The notes under the pieces were generated by a model. It saw only the letters and a program-made list of their open reading frames with translations, was not told the DNA's origin and did not search any database. From positions 186,001 to 250,000 of the forward strand of contig CAWGYT010000018.1 in the NCBI GenBank assembly GCA_963826795.1: a stretch of 64,000 nt of DNA, given 5' to 3'. This stretch comes from CAWGYT01 sp963826795 (GTDB taxonomy: Bacteria > Planctomycetota > Planctomycetia > Pirellulales > Pirellulaceae). The position numbers were made by a program, and so were the translations under genes. This document shows positions 45,740-56,100 of this stretch, in pieces (within the stretch, counting starts at the first letter, position 1; every line of letters begins with the position of its first letter).

Positions 45740-45963
45740 ACCCGCCCCGCAAGTCTTCGCACGCGCCAGGCCGGTGCGCACGAGCCTTGCGGCAACCGAG
45801 CCCGAGCGGATCAGACGGCCCTGGCGATCTTCCCGATCGGCCGGGGCGGAATTCCTGAGCCGACCATCTGTTCAAGCCCGCGCGAGTTTCAAACAATAGG
45901 TGCCCTAGGTCCCGGCCGTCCCGGACTCCGATTTCCATTCAACCCGAGGTCACAGGAGCTTCC

Positions 45964-47049
45964 ATGTCCGGTCTGAAGATTCGCGACGACGCGTGCGAAC
46001 TCGATTTCCTCTCGCTCGGGGCACTCGTCCATCGGCTCGATCCAGGCATTATCCCCTTCCGACGTGCCCGTTCATTCGAGGTGCATGTCTCGGGCGGAGA
46101 ATATAACGTCGCCGCCAACCTCGCGAGCTGCTTCGGGAAGCACACCGGAATCGCAACCGCAATGGTCGACTACGGGATTGGTGAGCTGGTCCAGGCCCGC
46201 GTCCGCGAGATGGGAGTGAAGCCCTTTTACCGATTCTTTCCGCATGACGGCGTACGCGGGCCGAATCTGGCCACGGTCTACAGCGACCGGGGACATGGGT
46301 CACGTGGGCCCGTCGTGTTTTACAACCGCGCCAATGAAGCCGGTGCGTTGCTGAAGCGAGGAGACTTCGCCTGGGGCGAGATCTTCGCGCGGGGCATTCG
46401 CTGGTTCCACTCGGGCGGGATCTTCGCCGCCTTGTCGGAGACCACATCCGACCTGATTGTCGAGGCGATGCAGCAGGCCAAGGCACATGGGGCCGTCAAC
46501 TCGTTTGACCTCAACTATCGCGCCAAACTGTGGCGGACCATCGGCGGGGAAGCAAAGGGGCGAGAGGTGATGACGCAAATCGTGCGTCACGTCGATGCTC
46601 TGTTCGGTAATGAGGAAGACCTCCAGAAATCGCTCGGCATCCAGGGCCCCGATGTCAAGGCGCCGAAGACGCAACTTGATCCGAGTACCTTTTTCCACAT
46701 GATGGCCGAGGTGGCGGAGAAGTTTCCCAACATCAAAATGGTGGCGACGACCCTCCGCGAAGTCCACTCCACGAATCGGCATGACTGGAGCGCCGTGCTG
46801 TGGCTGAACGGGGATTGCTATCAGGCCCCCACCTGCCAACTTGACGTTCTTGATCGGATCGGCGGGGGCGACGGGTTCGCGTCCGGCCTGATCTACGGTT
46901 TGTTGTCCGGCCAGGATCCCGACGCCGCGCTGCGACTGGGCTGGGCCCACGGCGCGCTGCTGACGACCTATCCGGGAGATGTCTCTCTGGCCGGACTCGC
47001 CGAGGTCGAGGCCTTCGCGGCAGGCGGCTCGCAGCGTGTTGACCGTTGA
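45964..47049 (+). CDS. PfkB-family sugar kinase, 2-keto-3-deoxygluconate kinase-like
   Basis: A 361-residue ribokinase-fold kinase. The sugar-binding motif is VSGGEYNVAANLASCFG, and the ATP/catalytic motif is DRIGGGDGFASGLIYGL, where Asp of GGGD is the base. FDLNYRAKLW and ALFGNEEDL are typical of KdgK proteins, which phosphorylate 2-keto-3-deoxygluconate from pectin or alginate breakdown. The usual D-T-x-G-A-G-D is D-R-I-G-G-G-D, a known variant. It starts at ATG 45964 after AGGAG. A lone kinase with no neighbouring aldolase; the substrate is therefore inferred. Confidence 0.88.
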   Translation: MSGLKIRDDACELDFLSLGALVHRLDPGIIPFRRARSFEVHVSGGEYNVAANLASCFGKHTGIATAMVDYGIGELVQARVREMGVKPFYRFFPHDGVRGPNLATVYSDRGHGSRGPVVFYNRANEAGALLKRGDFAWGEIFARGIRWFHSGGIFAALSETTSDLIVEAMQQAKAHGAVNSFDLNYRAKLWRTIGGEAKGREVMTQIVRHVDALFGNEEDLQKSLGIQGPDVKAPKTQLDPSTFFHMMAEVAEKFPNIKMVATTLREVHSTNRHDWSAVLWLNGDCYQAPTCQLDVLDRIGGGDGFASGLIYGLLSGQDPDAALRLGWAHGALLTTYPGDVSLAGLAEVEAFAAGGSQRVDR

Positions 47050-47385
47050 GCTTGCGGCTTGCCGGAACGTCCGCGGCCAACCGCCTCGCTGGCAGTTGCG
47101 ACGCCAGCGCCGTTGTCGCTCAGCATTCACCGCTTACGCTAGTTTGAGTAAATTCGCCGTTTCCGCTCGCCGAATTACAGTGTAGAAACTTCTCGACCCT
47201 GAGGCGAAATCGAGGCCGTCGAGATGGATCTCTGCCCCGACAAGGAGGAATGTCTCCTGAGCTCTTTTCCTCGACGGTCACTGCGCCGCCCCGTCGATCG
47301 CCGAAGCTGAACCGCACGATGGCCACCGGGCCAGATTCCAGGACGCATGATGTGCCACCGCAGAATCACCAGGAAGATGTGAGTC
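47050..47385. other. intergenic region without recognised features
   Basis: About 335 bases between kinase and glycosyltransferase genes on the same strand. Nothing conserved was recognised, and no terminator hairpin was found. Confidence 0.4.
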
Positions 47386-48327
47386 GTGTTCAAACTCTCC
47401 ATAATCGTGCCGGCTGTCGGGCCCCAAGAGGATTTGGACAACACCTTGCTCTCGGTTTTGGAAAACCGCCCGGCAAGTTGCGAGCTCCTCGTCCCCCATT
47501 CCGATTCGTACCGTGACCCGTATGATCTCTCCGACGAGGTCACGTTCGTGCCTTGCCAGAGCAACGAATTGGCCTCGCTCATCAACGCGGGCGTCGAAGC
47601 GAGCCAGGGCGAGGTGGTGCATATCCTGTTGAGCGGGGTCGTGGCGACCGAGGGCTGGACCGACGCGGCGCTCGCGCATCTGCAGGCGGCCCCGCACGTT
47701 GCCGCGGTGGCTGCCCTGCTGCTGGACCCGACAAATCCCGCACGAATCACCGGCGGCGGAATTCGCTACGCCCGAGGCGGGACAAAGCACATCGTGGGCG
47801 CGGGAGGGCGACTTCGCCGCCGAGCTTCAACCTGTCGCGTGGATGGGCCGAACCTTCAGGCCGCGTTCTTTCGTCGCGACGCACTCCGGCAAACCGGCCG
47901 CTTGACGGGATGCTTCGGTAGCTATCACATCGATACCGACTATGCCGCTCGCCTGCGAGCAGCGCAGTTGATCTGCGAGCATGTAACGGACTGCCGCCTC
48001 GTGGCGCAACTTCCGCCAGCTCCGCGAGGATTCAGCGCGGGTCGACGTGCGGAACAGCTGTACTGGCAGCACGCAAGTACGAGCGGATCTTTGGTTCGCC
48101 ACCTGATCGCCGTCGGGCTCGAGACGATCTCGAAACTGCCTCGCCCCTCCGCGCTGACAGGCCTCTTGGGACGCGCGTGGGGAATGCTTCGGCCGGCCGA
48201 CGACGATTCGTCCAACGTGGACGACAGCGCCGTGCCCGACGTGATCTCCTTGAAGCTCAGTGATGCCGCCCGTCGACCGGGAACGGCCAGCGCGAGCCCG
48301 AGCCAGCCCTATTCGAAAAGCGCCTGA
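47386..48327 (+). CDS. family 2-like glycosyltransferase
   Basis: A 313-residue protein with a GT-A fold start, KLSIIVPAVGPQEDLDNTLLSVLENR, and ELASLINAGVEASQGEVVHILLSG, where the usual DxD is replaced. GCFGSYHIDTDYAARLR resembles the acceptor loop of GT2. The end is a disordered Ser/Pro-rich tail, and a region at about 240-260 may contact the membrane. The lack of DxD makes transferase activity uncertain; it could be a degenerate member. Start: GTG 47386 with AGGAAG about 9 bases upstream. Confidence 0.7.
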   Translation: MFKLSIIVPAVGPQEDLDNTLLSVLENRPASCELLVPHSDSYRDPYDLSDEVTFVPCQSNELASLINAGVEASQGEVVHILLSGVVATEGWTDAALAHLQAAPHVAAVAALLLDPTNPARITGGGIRYARGGTKHIVGAGGRLRRRASTCRVDGPNLQAAFFRRDALRQTGRLTGCFGSYHIDTDYAARLRAAQLICEHVTDCRLVAQLPPAPRGFSAGRRAEQLYWQHASTSGSLVRHLIAVGLETISKLPRPSALTGLLGRAWGMLRPADDDSSNVDDSAVPDVISLKLSDAARRPGTASASPSQPYSKSA

Positions 48328-48373
48328 AGCGTCGCCGCCGCGGTGACAACCAGCGGTCCTCGACCAGGTGACA

Positions 48374-48422
48374 CGGGACGCCTATTTCGGGACGCCTATT
48401 TCGGGACGCCTATTTCGGGACG
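48374..48422. repeat. 14-bp tandem repeat, 3 copies plus a part
   Basis: CGGGACGCCTATTT at 48374, 48388 and 48402, then CGGGACG at 48416. The minus-strand HhH/HTH gene stops inside it (TAG at 48410-48412), so the copies extend from the last codons into the 3' non-coding side. 14 bp is not a multiple of three. Confidence 0.95.
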
Positions 48423-49654
48423 CGCGGAGGTGAGGGACGCCCGCGCAGGCCCTCCACCTCTTTTCGGAAGGTGGGCCCTGCGGCGTAGGGATTGTCGCGG
48501 GGCCGATCGGGATAGATGGGCGCCGTGAGAGCGGGCGACTCCAACCCCGCCTCGGACGCCTCGGACGATTCGGACGAGCTGGCCAGTGGCTCGGATTCCG
48601 GTTCGGCGACGAACAGTTCCAATTGTTTGTCCGGAAAACAGAGTTCGCTCAGGCTGAAATACAATCGCAGCGAGCTGTCATGCGGACCTTCCAGAGAGCT
48701 CAAGTGGGACGTGAATCGCTCCAGGATGGCTCGTCCATTCGGCCAGCGAACGGTCATCACTTTCCCGCAATCGTCCAACAGCTGATAAACCCTGGCCCGC
48801 GTGACCCCGAGGTTCTTGGCCTGGTCTCGTACGCTTCGAGGTTGCCCTTGCAGCCCCAAACGCTCTTCCACCAGGTGCAGGACGGTGGGCCCACAGTCGA
48901 CGGAAATCAGACCAAGCAGCGGCCGTGCAAACCCGTCGCGGATCTCGTCGTGACTCGGAAGCCGATCCCGCTCGGACTGCACTTCAATCCAACGCTCGGC
49001 CTCACGAATCCACGGAGGCATCAGCAGCTCGGTCAAATTCGAGTTCGTGTCGGCCTCGAGCAAACGCTGGTAGACGGAGTGAAAAACCTCCAGCACACAG
49101 CGGACCCGCTTCTCGCCGTGCGTTCTGAGGCGTCGAATCTCCCCCAGCGAATGATCCAAATACTGTCGCAGTGGCGTGTACCAAATCACCGTGGGCAGGC
49201 GCTGCAGCGACGGCGCGAGTCGACCCAGCGGCTCATCTCCCACATCGAACTGTCGCACCGTCTCGCGCCATTCGGTCCAGAGGGCTTCCGAAACGATCGC
49301 CGGATCAAAGCGGGTCGTGTCGACGGGCTCGCCCGGGCGCTCCTCGGAGGCCGTCCCTCCCACCGACACCGTGGGCGGCTCATCGTGCGTCGCGCGATCC
49401 AACAGTTTGACCAGGGAATTGATCTTCTTTTGGCCAATTCCCGGGGTCGCCGTGATCTCTTCGAACGGCATGGTCAGCAGCTCTCGGAGCGATCGTCCGA
49501 GCAACGCCAATGGCAGGCGGCGGTCGCTCGGCAGCACCCAGAACTCAAGCGGCCTGGAGAGCCGATCTTCATAACGCGACTGGAGCAGGCGGCTCCTTAA
49601 TTCGTCAAAGCGGACCCCCAACGAGACGTCGTCTGCGGAACTCGTTTTTACCAT
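48410..49654 (-). CDS. HhH and sigma-region-4-like HTH protein
   Basis: A 414-residue soluble protein. Near residues 60-95 a helix-hairpin-helix (MPFEEITATPGIGQKKINSL) resembles the alpha-subunit C-terminal domain of RNA polymerase. Further on, HGEKRVRCVLEVFHSVYQRL is helical, and SVRDQAKNLGVTRARVYQLL (about 275-295) is a sigma-70 region 4-type helix-turn-helix. The C-terminus is acidic then Arg/Pro-rich, ending VPK inside a repeat. Together it looks like a DNA-binding transcription factor that may touch polymerase; this is inference. Start: ATG 49654. Proteins of this build are known to me only from planctomycetes, without a function. Confidence 0.7.
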   Translation of the reverse strand: MVKTSSADDVSLGVRFDELRSRLLQSRYEDRLSRPLEFWVLPSDRRLPLALLGRSLRELLTMPFEEITATPGIGQKKINSLVKLLDRATHDEPPTVSVGGTASEERPGEPVDTTRFDPAIVSEALWTEWRETVRQFDVGDEPLGRLAPSLQRLPTVIWYTPLRQYLDHSLGEIRRLRTHGEKRVRCVLEVFHSVYQRLLEADTNSNLTELLMPPWIREAERWIEVQSERDRLPSHDEIRDGFARPLLGLISVDCGPTVLHLVEERLGLQGQPRSVRDQAKNLGVTRARVYQLLDDCGKVMTVRWPNGRAILERFTSHLSSLEGPHDSSLRLYFSLSELCFPDKQLELFVAEPESEPLASSSESSEASEAGLESPALTAPIYPDRPRDNPYAAGPTFRKEVEGLRGRPSPPRVPK

Positions 49655-50135
49655 CGTCCTGCTTTCCCCCATCCGATGAACCGCACAATCTTCGCGGTCA
49701 AGACTTGACCGAGCTAAACTCGCTGCCCTCCCCCATCGGATTTTTCGCAACGTCGCACCGCATCGTGGTTGCGACCCGCTCCCTTAGCGCCTATTCACAT
49801 AACCGTCATTTTTAGGGGTCAGCCATAGTGCGTCAAGCGTTTCCTCACGCAAGGCGCGTAAGTTTTCTTGATCCTCAACTTTCAAGACCTAGCGCCTCGC
49901 CATCGCAACATGAGCTTGGATCAATACTTATACCCGTCGCCAGAATCAGGCGGTTTGGGCCATGGGCGCAAAAACTTTCGCGAAATTAATTTGGAAGGAC
50001 ATCCCAACCGTCGGAGTTCGCGACGAGAGGCCTTGCGGTCGGCCGTTGGGAGCTGAATTATGAATCGAAGCCGGATCGCGTTTGGGATTGGGCGCTGGGT
50101 GGCAAGTGACGCGACGACGCAAGGGGAACAATCAG
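49655..50135. other. intergenic region between divergent HhH/HTH and cyclase genes
   Basis: About 480 bases. It is AT-richer at 49790-49920 than the surroundings, which suits promoters for both genes. No clear boxes, hairpins or small genes were recognised. Confidence 0.45.
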
Positions 50136-51908
50136 ATGCCAGAATTAATCGCGCAGGGGCCGGAGCGGCGCGACCGTTGGCGGAGGCGTGTCCCGCAGGG
50201 CCCCGGCACGGTCCGTCTCGGCCGCGAGGGGGTTGTCTGGAGCGTGCCGTGGGACCCTTGCGTCTCTCGCGATCACGCCGACTTGCGATGGAAGGAGGGC
50301 GCTCTGGAAGTGCGGCAGCTGGCGACGGCGACGAACCCGATCTATTTTCTGGGGGAAGTCAGCCGGCATTTCGAAATGCACGTCGGCCAGCACTTCGTGA
50401 TCGGCGCGACGACGTTCACGCTGGTGGATCAACGCGCTCACGTCTCGCTGGACGTCGCCTATCCAGACCGACAACAGACGTTTAGCGCCGAGTTTTTGCG
50501 CCAGAGCCAATTCCGACAGGCACATCACCAGATTCAGGTGTTGAGTCGACTTCCGGAGATTGTGGCCGCGGTGGAATCGGACGACGAATTGTATGTGCGT
50601 CTGATCAACTTGTTATTGTCGGGAGTGAGTGGGGCGAGGGCGGCCGCCGTGGTCCGCTGGGACGCCCTGCGCGAGCCGCTGGAGACGTCGCTGCAGGTCA
50701 TGCACTGGGACAGCGTGGAAACCGTCGATCGGCCCCTTGAGCCGAATGGTTCGTTGATTCGCGAGGCACTCACGGTCGGCCAGAGCGTGCTGTTTTCCTG
50801 GCAGCTCCCCGTCGGATCGTCGGCGCCGACGCTCGGCGCCGACACCGAAGATTGCGAGTGGGCCTTCTGCGTCCCGTTACCAGGCTCGAACTGCCGAGGC
50901 AGCGCGATCTACGTGTCCGGTGCCTCTGTGTCGGCACCCACGCTTCAGGACGAGCTGCAGGATACGCTGAAATTCGTTGAATTGGTGGGGACCACGGTGG
51001 GCAGCTTGTTTGACGTACGGCAGCTGGAGCGGCGCGCGGCAACCTGGGCCCAGTTTTTTTCGCCGCTGGTACGTGACGCCGTGGCCGCCGCCGACCCCGA
51101 ACGCGCCCTGGCGCCCCGCGAAGCGGAAATTACGGTCTTGTTCTGCGACCTCCGCGGGTTCGCTCGGCGGACGGAACAGTTTCGCGGCGAACTGCTCGAG
51201 TTACTCCAGCGCGTGAGTGGCGCGTTGGGACTGGTGACCCGCGAAATTCTGGCGCTGGGTGGCGTCATTGGCGATTTCCACGGCGACGCCGTGATGGGCT
51301 TTTGGGGCTGGCCAATGGAGGATGAGCAGCGGGTCCTGCACGGTTGCCTGGCGGCCCTCGCGGCACGTGCTGCGGTCGACGACGTCGCCCGGCAAGATCA
51401 ACATCCGCTGCGTGGATTCCGTGTTGGGATTGGCCTCGCCACGGGGCGGGCCGTGGCCGGCAAGATCGGGACGATCGACCAAGTGAAGGTGACCGCGTTC
51501 GGCCCCGTCGTCAACCTCGCCGCGCGTCTGGAAAGCCTCACGCGCGAATTCGACCTCGCCACACTCTTGGATGCGGCCACAGCCGAGCGAGTCGAATCCG
51601 TGTTGCCGGAGGAGCTGGGGCGGATTCGCCCGGTGGGGCTCCTCCGCCCCTTCGGCCTGGAACGCGCCGAAGAGATCTTTGAGCTCGTGCCGAGTCGGCT
51701 CGTGGGTGACGACTGGGATTCCGCGGGGGCTCACTTCGCGGCCGGCACGGCCGCTTTCCGCGCGGGCCGCTGGGAAACCGCGCGAGAGTGCTTCGAGCAC
51801 CTCTCGCCCGAGGACCCGCGCCGCCCGTTCTACCTGCGTTGGCTGGCCCAGTTTCCCAACGGGCCGCCGCCCGATTGGGACGGTGTGATCCGACTAACCC
51901 ACAAGTAG
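50136..51908 (+). CDS. FHA-GAF-class III nucleotidyl cyclase
   Basis: A 590-residue signalling protein. Residues about 22-100 form an FHA domain (GTVRLGRE, VSRDHADLRW), which reads phosphothreonine. A GAF-like region follows (about 130-315). The class III cyclase domain (about 330-520) has ITVLFCDLRGFARRTEQ (first metal Asp), GDFHGDAVMGFWG (second metal Asp), VGIGLATGRAVAGKIG and FGPVVNLAARLESL (Asn and Arg for transition state). Product is most likely cAMP. The last 70 residues are TPR-like. ATG 50136 follows AGGGGA. The FHA and cyclase pairing suggests that a Ser/Thr kinase controls cyclic-nucleotide synthesis; no kinase is adjacent. Confidence 0.92.
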   Translation: MPELIAQGPERRDRWRRRVPQGPGTVRLGREGVVWSVPWDPCVSRDHADLRWKEGALEVRQLATATNPIYFLGEVSRHFEMHVGQHFVIGATTFTLVDQRAHVSLDVAYPDRQQTFSAEFLRQSQFRQAHHQIQVLSRLPEIVAAVESDDELYVRLINLLLSGVSGARAAAVVRWDALREPLETSLQVMHWDSVETVDRPLEPNGSLIREALTVGQSVLFSWQLPVGSSAPTLGADTEDCEWAFCVPLPGSNCRGSAIYVSGASVSAPTLQDELQDTLKFVELVGTTVGSLFDVRQLERRAATWAQFFSPLVRDAVAAADPERALAPREAEITVLFCDLRGFARRTEQFRGELLELLQRVSGALGLVTREILALGGVIGDFHGDAVMGFWGWPMEDEQRVLHGCLAALAARAAVDDVARQDQHPLRGFRVGIGLATGRAVAGKIGTIDQVKVTAFGPVVNLAARLESLTREFDLATLLDAATAERVESVLPEELGRIRPVGLLRPFGLERAEEIFELVPSRLVGDDWDSAGAHFAAGTAAFRAGRWETARECFEHLSPEDPRRPFYLRWLAQFPNGPPPDWDGVIRLTHK

Positions 51909-52139
51909 CCTGCAATCGATGGCGCCGGTCATTTCCGAGAGGATTCCGTGACCCGCGAAACGCCAACTCGCGAGGCAAAAGTTAGGAGATAAAAACCCAT
52001 CGTCCCGCTCGGCCACTGTCTCCGCGACAGCCTCTTTGCCGATAAGCCAGATGCAAGCCCGCGAGGGACCGCGCAGCTGCTTGCTCATGCAACGAACGGG
52101 AAGTCAGACGCTTTGCACCACGCGGCAAGGAGGCCAACG

Positions 52140-53159
52140 GTGAATCAAGTCATTACCTATCTGTCAACGCTGGGTATCGCGATCGTACTCGCTGCGACCA
52201 CGACCGCGGCGGAATCGTCGAGCTGGGGACTGCTCGAGGACCCACTCGTGACCGGCGATGTCGAGCCGCCCTGTCTGACTTGTCTGCCCAACTCAATCCC
52301 CTGTGCGACTTCGGCCGCTGCGTTTGAGCCGAAGCTGCAATTCACGGCCGATCTGCTGATCCTGGATCGCAGCGGCGTGGACGGCGGACCGCTACTCCGG
52401 GATGCGACGACCTTTCAACCCCTTCTGTCCAACGACGACCTGATGGGGCCCGCGCAACCCGGCGTCCGGCTGGGCCTGATTCTGTTTGATGAGGACGGAT
52501 GGGACGTCGAGTTCGGCTATCTGACGCTGGATCGCTTCGGTTCCACCCAAACCCGCCAAAGCGACAACGGCATCACGTTTCCGTTTTTCGGCGGCATTCC
52601 CGCAGAGCCACGGAACTCGTACGGCGTCGTTTATCAGTCGGACTTCAGCTCGGGCGAGATCAACTTGCGTCGACGGTACGGACCTCAGCTGACCTTGCTC
52701 GGCGGACTGCGCTTTCTGGATTTGAACGAACGCTTCCGGATCGTCAACGGCAATCGCGGGTTCTACTCATCAACCGACAACGACCTTTACGGCTTTCAGC
52801 TGGGCGGCGACATTCAATGGTTTCAAATTCGCCGCTCCGTCTTTTTCAGCACCCTCAAGGCCGGCGTGTTCTACAACAACGCGGATGTCGGGGCACGGGC
52901 GCAAGGTGCCAACGGCTTGATCGAGTTTATCGACGACGAGGACGAGGCCGCGTTCGTGGGCGACGTGGCGGTGGGATTGTTGATTCCAATGGGTCCGCAA
53001 GCCGACCTGCGAATTGGCTATCAGGGCTTGTTCCTGGACGGCGTGGGACTCGCACCGGACCAATCCGACAATTTCAGCCTGTTTACGTCATCCGGCAACC
53101 TGGACAAATCGTCGGTTAATTACCAAGGCGGATTCATTGGGATCGATTTGATCTGGTGA
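52140..53159 (+). CDS. outer-membrane beta-barrel protein, BBP7-like
   Basis: A 339-residue exported protein. GTG 52140 follows AAGGAGG. The signal peptide VNQVITYLSTLGIAIVLAAT is cleaved near TTAAES. A short CLTCLPNSIPC cluster precedes LQFTADLLILDRSG, the start of the barrel. Aromatic strands continue (VEFGYLTLDRFGS, GLLIPMGPQADLRIGYQGLF), and the chain ends GFIGIDLIW, a C-terminal aromatic typical of outer-membrane barrels. It resembles the protein at 35779 in build but not closely. It converges with the Tex gene (8 bases between stops). Confidence 0.8.
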   Translation: MNQVITYLSTLGIAIVLAATTTAAESSSWGLLEDPLVTGDVEPPCLTCLPNSIPCATSAAAFEPKLQFTADLLILDRSGVDGGPLLRDATTFQPLLSNDDLMGPAQPGVRLGLILFDEDGWDVEFGYLTLDRFGSTQTRQSDNGITFPFFGGIPAEPRNSYGVVYQSDFSSGEINLRRRYGPQLTLLGGLRFLDLNERFRIVNGNRGFYSSTDNDLYGFQLGGDIQWFQIRRSVFFSTLKAGVFYNNADVGARAQGANGLIEFIDDEDEAAFVGDVAVGLLIPMGPQADLRIGYQGLFLDGVGLAPDQSDNFSLFTSSGNLDKSSVNYQGGFIGIDLIW

Positions 53160-53167
53160 GCGGGCCG

Positions 53168-56100
53168 TCAAGTCGCGTCACCGTCAGCGGATGGATCGGG
53201 TTTCTTGCCCTTGCCGCGCGGCTCGCGTTTTCGCGCGAAGAATTGCTGCAGGTCCCCAAACGTTCGCATCGGCTCGCGGCCGTCCGCCATCGCGTCCGTA
53301 ATCGGGACAACCGGCTTGGGTTTGGGCTTCGGTTTGGGGCGCGCTGCGAGACCACTCGCCGGACGCTTGCCTCGGTCTCCCCGTCCCGTCGCCGACTGCT
53401 CGACCCGCGCCGATTCGCGTCGCGGACGCCGGCGTTTTTCCGCCGATGGTCGACGCCCGCCTTCGCCGTGCCGGGGCGACCGCGACGGTTTCTCCGTGGC
53501 CGTACCCGGAGCAATCGCGGTGAGCGAGACGCGGCGCCGTTTTTCGTCCACCTCCACCACCCAGACATTGAGAATGTCGCCAACGCTCACCACCTCGTGC
53601 GGGTCGCTCACGAACCGATCGGCAAGTCGGCTCACGTGAATCAACCCGCTGTCGCTCAGCCCGATATCCACGAAGGCGCCGAAATCGACCACATTCAGCA
53701 CCGTGCCGGAGAGCTCCATTCCGGGCTTCAAGTTCTCCAGCTTGAGAATCTCGCGGCGAAACATGGGCGGCAGGAAATCCTCGCGCGGATCGCGGCCCGG
53801 GCGAGCCAATGCCGCCAGGATGTCTTGTAACAGCAATTCCCCCACGCCCAGCTCTCGCGCCATCCGTTCGACGTCCACCTGCTTCAGTTTCTCGGCCAGC
53901 GCCCGATTCGGCGGCGACGCTTCCCCACGCTCGTCCGGCGCCGCGCTGGTTGATTCCGTCAGCGGCGATGGGTTCGAGGACAATTCCGCTGCGGGGAAAT
54001 CAACACCCTGCATGTCGGCCGTCGAGGCAATGTCACTCGTGGAGGCAGTGTCATCCGTCGGGCCGTCTGCCGAACCTGGACTCGCCGCAGGCCCGGGTGG
54101 GACGACTTCGGGCGGCCCTGCCGCATCGCCCGGCGCGGCTTCGGTCGCATCGCCCGGCGCGGCTTCGGTCGCAGGCGTCAAGGCACTCGTGTCGGCCGGG
54201 GCACTCGTGTCGGCCGGGCTCGTGTCGGCCGTGCTCGTGTCGGCCGTGCTCGTGTCGGCCGGGGCGATCCCGGGCGCCCGCCGCGAGGAGCGCAACAGTT
54301 CCGACAACTGTTGTTCGTCGTAGCCGATTTCCGCCAGGACGCGCTTCGCGACCTCGTAGCTTTCCGGATGAATCCAGGTGGCATCCAAGGGATTCTCGCC
54401 TGCGGCGATCTTCAGAAATCCGGCGGCTTGAACGTAGGTCGAATCGCCAACTCCCGGCACCTGCTTCAACTGATCGCGTCGTTGCAGCGGACCATGTTTC
54501 TGCCGGTACTCGTAGACTCGGCGAGCCGTAAGTTGGTTCATCCCCGAGACGTAACCCAACAACGCGGGACTCGCGGAGTTGAGATCAACGCCGACGTAAT
54601 TAACGCAGCTTTCGACGACGGCATCCAACGAGGCGCGAAGGTGCTTCGCTTTGACGTCGTGTTGATAGAGTCCGACTCCAATACTGGCCGGATCGATTTT
54701 CACAAGTTCCGAGAGGGGATCGAGCGCGCGGCGACCAATCGAGACGGCGCCGCGGACCGTGGCGTCGAACCGCGGCAATTCTTCGCGCCCGATTTGGCTG
54801 GTCGAGTAGACGCTGGCACCCGCTTCGTTGACGATCAGGTACTGCACGTCCGAGTCAGCCAATTCCTCGGCGAGCACGCTGGCCACCATCTGTTCGGTCT
54901 CTCGACACGCCGTCCCGTTTCCGATCGCGACGACCGAGATTCGATCCTGTCGGATCTGCTCCGCCAAGCGGGCCCGCGATTGTTGAACTCGCTCGGCCGC
55001 GCCGATCACGTGAATCAGGGTATGCCCCAGCACATTGCCAAACTCATCCAACGCCGCGAGCTTGCAGCCGCTGCGAAAACCTGGATCAATCGCCAGCACG
55101 CGATGGCCGCGAAGCGGCGCCTGCAACAACAACTTCCTGAGGTTTTGCGCAAACACTTTAACTGCATGAGATTCAGCTCGTTCGGTCAATTCACGCCGGA
55201 TCTCTCGTTCGATGCTGGGAATCACCAATCGACTCAGCGCATCATGCAGCGCTTCCCGCAGCAGCTCGGCGTGCGGATGCGTCACCGCAATTAGCCGCTC
55301 TTCGGCGGCGGCCTTCAGCGCCGCCGAATCGAATTGGATCTTGACCCGTAAGACCTTGCAACGCTCGCCGCGATTGACGGCCAACACGCGATAGTGCGGC
55401 AACTTCTTGATCGGCTCGGTATAGTCGAAGTAGTCCTTGAACGACTGCTCCAGCTTTTGACGCTTCCGATGCCGCGCCTCGCGCCGCTGCTCCCGACGCT
55501 CTTCTGCCGCCACCCGCCGGGCGGCGATTACCGACAGGGGCTGCTTGACCTTCTTGCCCGGACCCAGCTTGCCCGAATCCAGCTTGCCCGAATCCAGCTT
55601 GCCAAGACCCGTCTTGCCAACGTCCGTCGTACCGGAATCCGCCTTACCGGAATCCGCGGCCCCTGGGCTGGAAGCATCCGCATCCGCATCCGCATCCGCA
55701 TGAGTTGAGCCCTGGGGATCGCTGACAACGACCACCTGATCCTCGTTCCCGGTGCGTTCCGCCTTGTCGCGCCCCTCCGGCTCGCTCCCTTCCGAAACCG
55801 CTTGAGCTGCCTCGGCGTGGACGGTCTCAACCACCGAGTCGCCGAACGCCGCGTCGCTCGACTGCGTCTCGCCTGATTCTTCACCGCCTGATGCTTCACC
55901 GCCTGATTCTTCACCGCGGTTGTTTTCGGCCGGCTCCGTGGCCGGCAACTCGGACGATACGGGCTCGGATGACGGCGGCTCCGACGAAGACAAGTCGTGT
56001 GTTGAGAAGTCGTGCGTTGAGGAGGAATCGGGTGCGGCGACTTCCGGCAGGTCGGCGGTCGACTCCTCGGCCTCTTCCCAGGGGGAACGCCCGTCGTTCT

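Noticed and set aside
48374..48422. Possible CRISPR or attachment-site repeat
   Set aside because: Three adjacent 14-bp copies with no spacers, no integrase and no tRNA beside it.
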